From the NCBI GenBank assembly GCA_019022495.1, contig JAFEKR010000026.1, forward strand, positions 62,001 through 126,000: a DNA stretch of 64,000 nt. The letters are read 5' to 3'. Shown piece after piece: positions 61,201 through 64,000 of the stretch (position 1 is the first letter of the stretch; each line of letters opens with the position of its first letter). The DNA is from Epichloe hybrida. Lineage: Eukaryota; Ascomycota; Sordariomycetes; Hypocreales; Clavicipitaceae. A model generated the notes under the pieces. That model did not search any database, was not told the DNA's origin, and saw only the letters and a list, made by a program, of their open reading frames with translations. The position numbers and the translations under genes are program-made.

Positions 61201-64000
61201 GAAGTTAACTAATATTAAGCTTTATTACTTAACCCTAGATGCTAAGTTATTAGTAATCTAAGAGGTGTTTCAGGCCTAGAGATACTACCTTACATATTCG
61301 ACTCACTAGATTATAGTCATGACGGACTACCTTAATTATAAGTACCTAGCTATAAAGCTAAAGCTATTTAGTAAGTAAGTAATAGTATTAGATAAGCTTT
61401 ATCTATTTAATTTTAGAATTAAATATTATATAAGTAAGCTAAACCCCACTAATGCCTTATTAAGAAAAGCAGATTATATTAGTAAGAAGCATAAGGCAGA
61501 GGCTACGTCCTTATAGCTACCTAACTTCTTAGCTAAGTTTATAAATACTAAGTAGCAAGAGTACTATGTATGTAATAGTGTAGTCATAGGCCCTAAGGTT
61601 GTATTACTTAGTGTAGTTAATAGTTTATTGTAAGATTACTATAAGGGCTATTCTAGCCTCTAGGGTTTTAAGAAAATATAACTTAATTGTATTATTAAGA
61701 AACCTAATAGTCCTGTAAAGCCTGTGAGTAGTACGCTAACTAGGTCCGCTAATTGTAAGCAGTAAGGTCGTGCCTTATCTGTATTATTTAATATTTCCGT
61801 AAGTCTAGCAAGCCTATAGGTTAGGAGTCTAGCTAGGTTAGTAGTTAGTAAGCAACATAAGCACCCCCTTAAAACGCTGCTTAGCTATAATTTATCTATA
61901 AGTCTAAAAGCACACTATAAGCTAGCTACTTATAGTAGTATTATAGCAAGAATATAGGTAGTTTGGCGAACCTCTTCTAAGTTTATGTGTAATACTTATC
62001 CTAAGTATATAGAATTAGAGACTCTAATTTAAGTTATATTATTTTAAGCATAGTAAGGTAATGACTTTACTATAGGTTAGAGAAAGCTACTTAAGAGCGG
62101 TAACCTAGAAGCATTATAGATATAGTCTATTAGGCCCTCTAAGCTATTAATATTTAAGAATAGAGTTTTTGTTCTAGTAGGTATAAGGAAGGAAGTTCTA
62201 ATACTTACCTATAATAACCTAGTAGTGGGCTACTAGGGAGTTAGTAAGACCCTTTACTAAATTATAAACTAGTACTACTAGCTATTAATAAAGAAAGACA
62301 CTAAGTTATATATATAAACTTACATAAGCTATTAAACTTTAAAGCTAAGGCACTACAAACCCTACGGCAAGCTAGTAGCGCTGCTAGTGCCTGATTAGCC
62401 TTTTTAAGAATTATTAATAGACTTTATTATAAGGCTACTGCCTATAAAAGATATAAACTAGACTTATGATATAATCTTAGTTATTATGGACTGTTTTATA
62501 AAGTATAGTATTTATATCCCTGTTTTAACGCGCATAACTAGTAATAGGTTAGCTACTGTATTCTTAGAGTATGTTTTTAAGGATTATAGCGCTCTAGAGG
62601 GTATTATTATAGACTAGGGTTTGACTTTCACTAGTGGGTTTTAGATAACCTTCTGCCACCTTATTATAACTAAGCAGCGACTAAGCACTACGTTTTACCT
62701 ACAGATAGATAGTTAGATAGAACGTCTAAACTAAGGTTTAGAGCATTATTTAAGAGCCTTTGCTTGCTTTAACTAAACTAATTAGGCTAATAATCTTTTA
62801 ATAGTATAGTTTGTATATAATATAAGCGTTTATTTAACTTATGGCTATACCCTAGCTGAGGCGCTATGAGGCTATAACCCTAGGGGACTATAGTAAGTGG
62901 TTATAAATATTCCTATAGTGAACAACTAGGTAAAAACTCGTGCTATTACGCTAAGAGATAGATACGTAGTAATTAAGTAGCTTCTAAGTAACTTATAGGT
63001 CTAGTACGCGAAGCACTATAATAAGAAGCGGACCCTAATAAAGTTTAATGTAAGTAACTATGTTTTATTATCTATAAAGAATATTAACTTATAGTAACCT
63101 AGTAGGAAGCTAAGTGTGAAGTACCTAGGCCCTTATAAAATTAAAAAGGTAATTAGTACCCATAGACTTACGTATTAATTAAGGCTGCTACGTGGAACGT
63201 GTCTATATAATATTTTTAATGTTACTAACCTTAAACTATTTGTAAGGAACCTATCTAGTGTAGAAGATATATTCTTACTACGAGAGAATATTACGGATAA
63301 TAAGTAGGAGTTTAAAGTTAAGAGAATTATATTATATTATTATAACGGGAAATATTAGAAATACCTAGTTAAGTGGAAGGGCTATAATGCTTTAGAAAAT
63401 TCTTAGGTAAAGAAAAGAGATTTTATTATAATAGATATTATTAAGGATTATAAGTAGTAACTAAGTAGCTAGTTTACGGATATAGAGGTATATTTAATAG
63501 AGTTTAGATAGTAGTAGTAATATATAAAGAAAAAAAATCTAGATAATTTCTTAGATAACCTAACTCGCAGCTACTTCGCACTAATTACTCTATTAACACA
63601 TTAGGCGCCTAACCTATAGTAGTCTCACCTATACTAATAGGGGTAGAGGATTTATCCTTATTATTAGAAGAATCCCCCTCTCTATATACATACGTATAAA
63701 GCTCACTAGGAAGGTCTAGTAGCCTAATATAAGTAGGAAGTGTAGATATGTTAGTAGTAAGCTACTAGTAAGTTAGTAAAGCTATAAGCTAGAGCATAAG
63801 GAGTATATATAGATAGAAGGTTTTACGTAATAAAACACAAGCTATTGGAAATATCTATCTAGACTTCTAGATTAATAGTATTACTAAGTAGTAATATAGT
63901 AACTCGTTTATTAGCATTAGCCTTACGTGTGACTTCCGCTGTGAGCTACGCTTGCCTTACCTAACCACACTTGTTAGTATTTTTAGTAGTTAAGAGCGTA
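57843..64000 (+). mobile_element. Ty3/gypsy chromovirus relic C, running to the window edge
   Basis: After the 5' LTR comes a gag-like region with a degenerate zinc knuckle (about 59,220-59,340, CYKYSSPRYSSNRYKAADC). Then come reverse transcriptase (about 60,330-60,700, with [12 protein letters not shown] and YLVMPFGLVNALATF and a YLNN box near 60,669-60,680), RNase H (about 61,000-61,350), integrase (about 62,300-63,000, first Asp in IMDCF, second in IIIDXGLTFTSGF where X is a stop) and a chromodomain (about 63,330-63,440, YLVKWKGYNALENS). No 3' LTR of this family appears before the window ends, so the element is incomplete here or ends just outside. It is a different family from A and B. 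Confidence 0.8.

Larger units (their letters stand above)
40190..64000. other. RIP-mutated AT-rich transposon block (continues past the window)
   Basis: From 40,190 on, base composition changes abruptly to very AT-rich sequence dominated by ta, ag and ct steps. CpA and TpG are almost absent for long stretches (for example 40,420-42,060), while the gene-rich side is full of them. No coding-length frame survives except one chance 60-codon frame. Translations with stops ignored show retrotransposon protein relics whose stops lie at expected Gln and Trp positions. This is what C-to-T mutation at CpA on both strands by RIP produces. Such blocks are normally heterochromatic. The block is not complete in this window. 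Confidence 0.93.

Noticed and set aside
40190..64000. CRISPR array, prokaryotic mobile island or a biosynthetic gene cluster
   Set aside because: The repeats are retrotransposon copies of kilobase length, with no short spaced repeats. The organism is a fungus and no cluster of biosynthetic genes is present.

Overview
The window looks like nuclear DNA from a filamentous ascomycete, most likely a sordariomycete and probably of the order Hypocreales. The reasons are compact genes cut by many short GT-AG introns (about 50-150 nt) with CTAAC/CTGAC-like branch sites, the gene content (NUO17.8, COA3, Nop12, Dep1, a Pta1/symplekin homologue, a fungal MFS transporter), and a block of transposons erased by mutations typical of repeat-induced point mutation (RIP).

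Positions 1-40,189 are a normal gene-rich region of mixed GC. In order it holds: a decayed conserved fungal gene (+); phosphoglucomutase (-); oligoribonuclease (-); a GFO/IDH/MocA-type oxidoreductase (+); the 17.8 kDa-type accessory subunit of respiratory complex I (+); 40S ribosomal protein S15 (-); a single-pass membrane protein (+); alpha-tubulin (+); the nucleolar RRM protein Nop12 (-); a Sds3/Dep1-type subunit of the Rpd3L deacetylase (+); the very small cytochrome oxidase assembly factor COA3 (-); a Pta1/symplekin subunit of the mRNA 3'-end machinery (+); a She3-like coiled-coil protein (+); an unrecognised 735-residue protein (+); an MFS transporter (+); a membrane-anchored histidine-phosphatase-family protein (-); and a peroxisomal 2,4-dienoyl-CoA reductase-like gene with a one-base frameshift (-). 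These are mostly independent housekeeping genes. I see no operon-like or biosynthetic cluster. The exon models were built by reading splice sites and protein continuity by eye.

Positions 40,190-64,000 are a completely different compartment: very AT-rich, nearly devoid of CpA/TpG dinucleotides over long stretches, and without usable reading frames. Translation by eye, ignoring stops, shows relics of a Ty1/copia element on the minus strand, a solo LTR, two related copies of one chromodomain Ty3/gypsy element (A and B), a Tad1-like LINE, and a second Ty3/gypsy chromovirus (C) with its 5' LTR. Stops fall where Gln or Trp codons are expected, and catalytic Asp codons have become Asn, which is the RIP signature. 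The edge of the AT-rich block coincides with the terminus of the copia LTR, 368 bp upstream of the start codon of the frameshifted reductase gene.

I did not find a convincing new multi-gene system. The most interesting items are the RIP compartment and its sharp edge, the decaying gene beside it, the nested transposon layering, patches that escaped RIP, a histidine-phosphatase relative lacking the usual distal motif, and two conserved genes without an assigned function.
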